This document shows positions 63,471 through 64,000 of a DNA stretch of 64,000 nt, piece by piece (positions within the stretch are counted from its first letter, which is position 1; each line of letters opens with the position of its first letter). The stretch comes from Hormiphora californensis (Eukaryota; Ctenophora; Tentaculata; Cydippida; Pleurobrachiidae), in contig CM035353.1 of the NCBI GenBank assembly GCA_020137815.1, forward strand, positions 3,778,471-3,842,470. The letters are read 5' to 3'. The position numbers and the translations under genes were made by a program. The notes under the pieces are model-generated. The model did not search any database. It saw nothing but the letters and a program-made list of their open reading frames with translations, and was not told where the DNA came from.

Positions 63471-63579
63471 TGACGACAACACTAGCAGGCGACATGGCGT
63501 TATAGTTGAAACTTAAATTTTATGTGTAATAATAAAAGTAACAGAAACAAAGCATCTGTACTTAGTGTTGACTGTCGAG

Positions 63580-64000
63580 AGAATTCTCTCAGTTCAGGAG
63601 ATTCAGTATATTAAAATTAAGGATGTAATGTAAATGGTTTTGTCACGCTATACCAACAAACAGTATTACATTCTGAACACACACGGCCAGTGAAGTGACA
63701 CTAAACACGTGGAAATGTGGAATATTGCTACATTGCAACCACCACAGAGGTCAAAATAATGAGATATTTTATTTCAAAACAACACGCCTGTTGGCGTGAG
63801 AAAGTAACATTAAAATGACGCCAGTTAGTTCATTGATATGTCTACAACTAAGAAAAATATTTATGTAAAATACTAAAATCTATCAACACCCGAAGATGAG
63901 GCCGAAAGCTCAAAGAATAAGTATTATTTTACGAAACTAGGGGAATTTCAACTTAGTGGGTGAAATGGGGGGGGGGAGGGGAGTCCCAAGAGGATTCTTG
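63580..64000. other. Unassigned right edge
   Basis: No coding frame. CACCCGAAGATGAGGCCGAAAGCTC at about 63888-63912 has the look of a repeat-element 3' tail. The window ends in a G-rich stretch. Confidence 0.35.

Larger units (their letters stand above)
61876..63575 (+). repeat. Helical-domain/FHARWLT tandem unit, copy 2
   Basis: Second copy of the tandem duplication. It retains the CTCCTCTTTTTCAG acceptor before AACGGTAGCGATGATAATAT at both 61906 and 62576, and carries the membrane-segment ORF at 62332. Confidence 0.8.

Noticed and set aside
63885-63925. Hammerhead-like ribozyme tail (GATGAGGCCGAAAG)
   Set aside because: It has a GATGAG...CGAAA flavour but lacks the complete CUGAUGA core and pairing stems.

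Overview
This window reads as nuclear DNA of an invertebrate animal. The evidence is GT-AG introns of about 100 bases, one secreted multidomain protein of metazoan type (SRCR-like, VWC-like and six ShKT domains), and a very dense load of transposable elements. A demosponge would fit, since SRCR and ShKT modules and compact introns are common there, but nothing here proves it. I see no complete rRNA or tRNA gene, no CRISPR array and no bacterial operon.

Layout. 0-6 kb: low-complexity DNA, then decayed coding exons of an unrecognised repeated family, interrupted by a 1.6 kb foldback element (2003-3634). 6.6-8.4 kb: a small hairpin and a second foldback (7135-8416). 8.9-11.6 kb: a tandem series of Ty3/Gypsy-like gag fragments, one spacer carrying a 360 bp MITE. 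11.6-20.6 kb: more decayed exons, a 2.2 kb foldback (14059-16230), a hAT-like transposase relic and a relic with a FHARWLT box. 20.6-35.6 kb: two head-to-head foldback copies containing a 10.7 kb array of a 494 bp satellite, whose middle (27239-29704) looks like unpolished sequence. 35.6-47.9 kb: exons of another unrecognised family, then a tandem segmental duplication (copy A 37188-43883, copy B 43884-47905) into which different elements later inserted. 48.1-50.7 kb: the one clearly functional-looking gene. 51.5-53.2 kb: a third minisatellite foldback. 54.25-56.73 kb: a third copy of the satellite-hosting foldback family, sitting inside a coding exon. 57-63.6 kb: repeated copies of a small helical-domain family and FHARWLT-box relics, including a tandem duplication of about 1.97 kb.

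The strongest results come from comparing repeats within the window: several elements have exact or near-exact empty sites elsewhere in it, which fixes their ends and target-site duplications (9 and 10 bp, 8 bp from repeated flanks, 6 bp, or TA). Apart from the ShKT gene, the coding segments are mostly broken by frameshifts or stops, so genes do not work together as a pathway here; the organising theme is nested transposon insertion. Some breaks lie in homopolymers and could be sequencing error. All coordinates come from reading by eye and may be off by a few bases.
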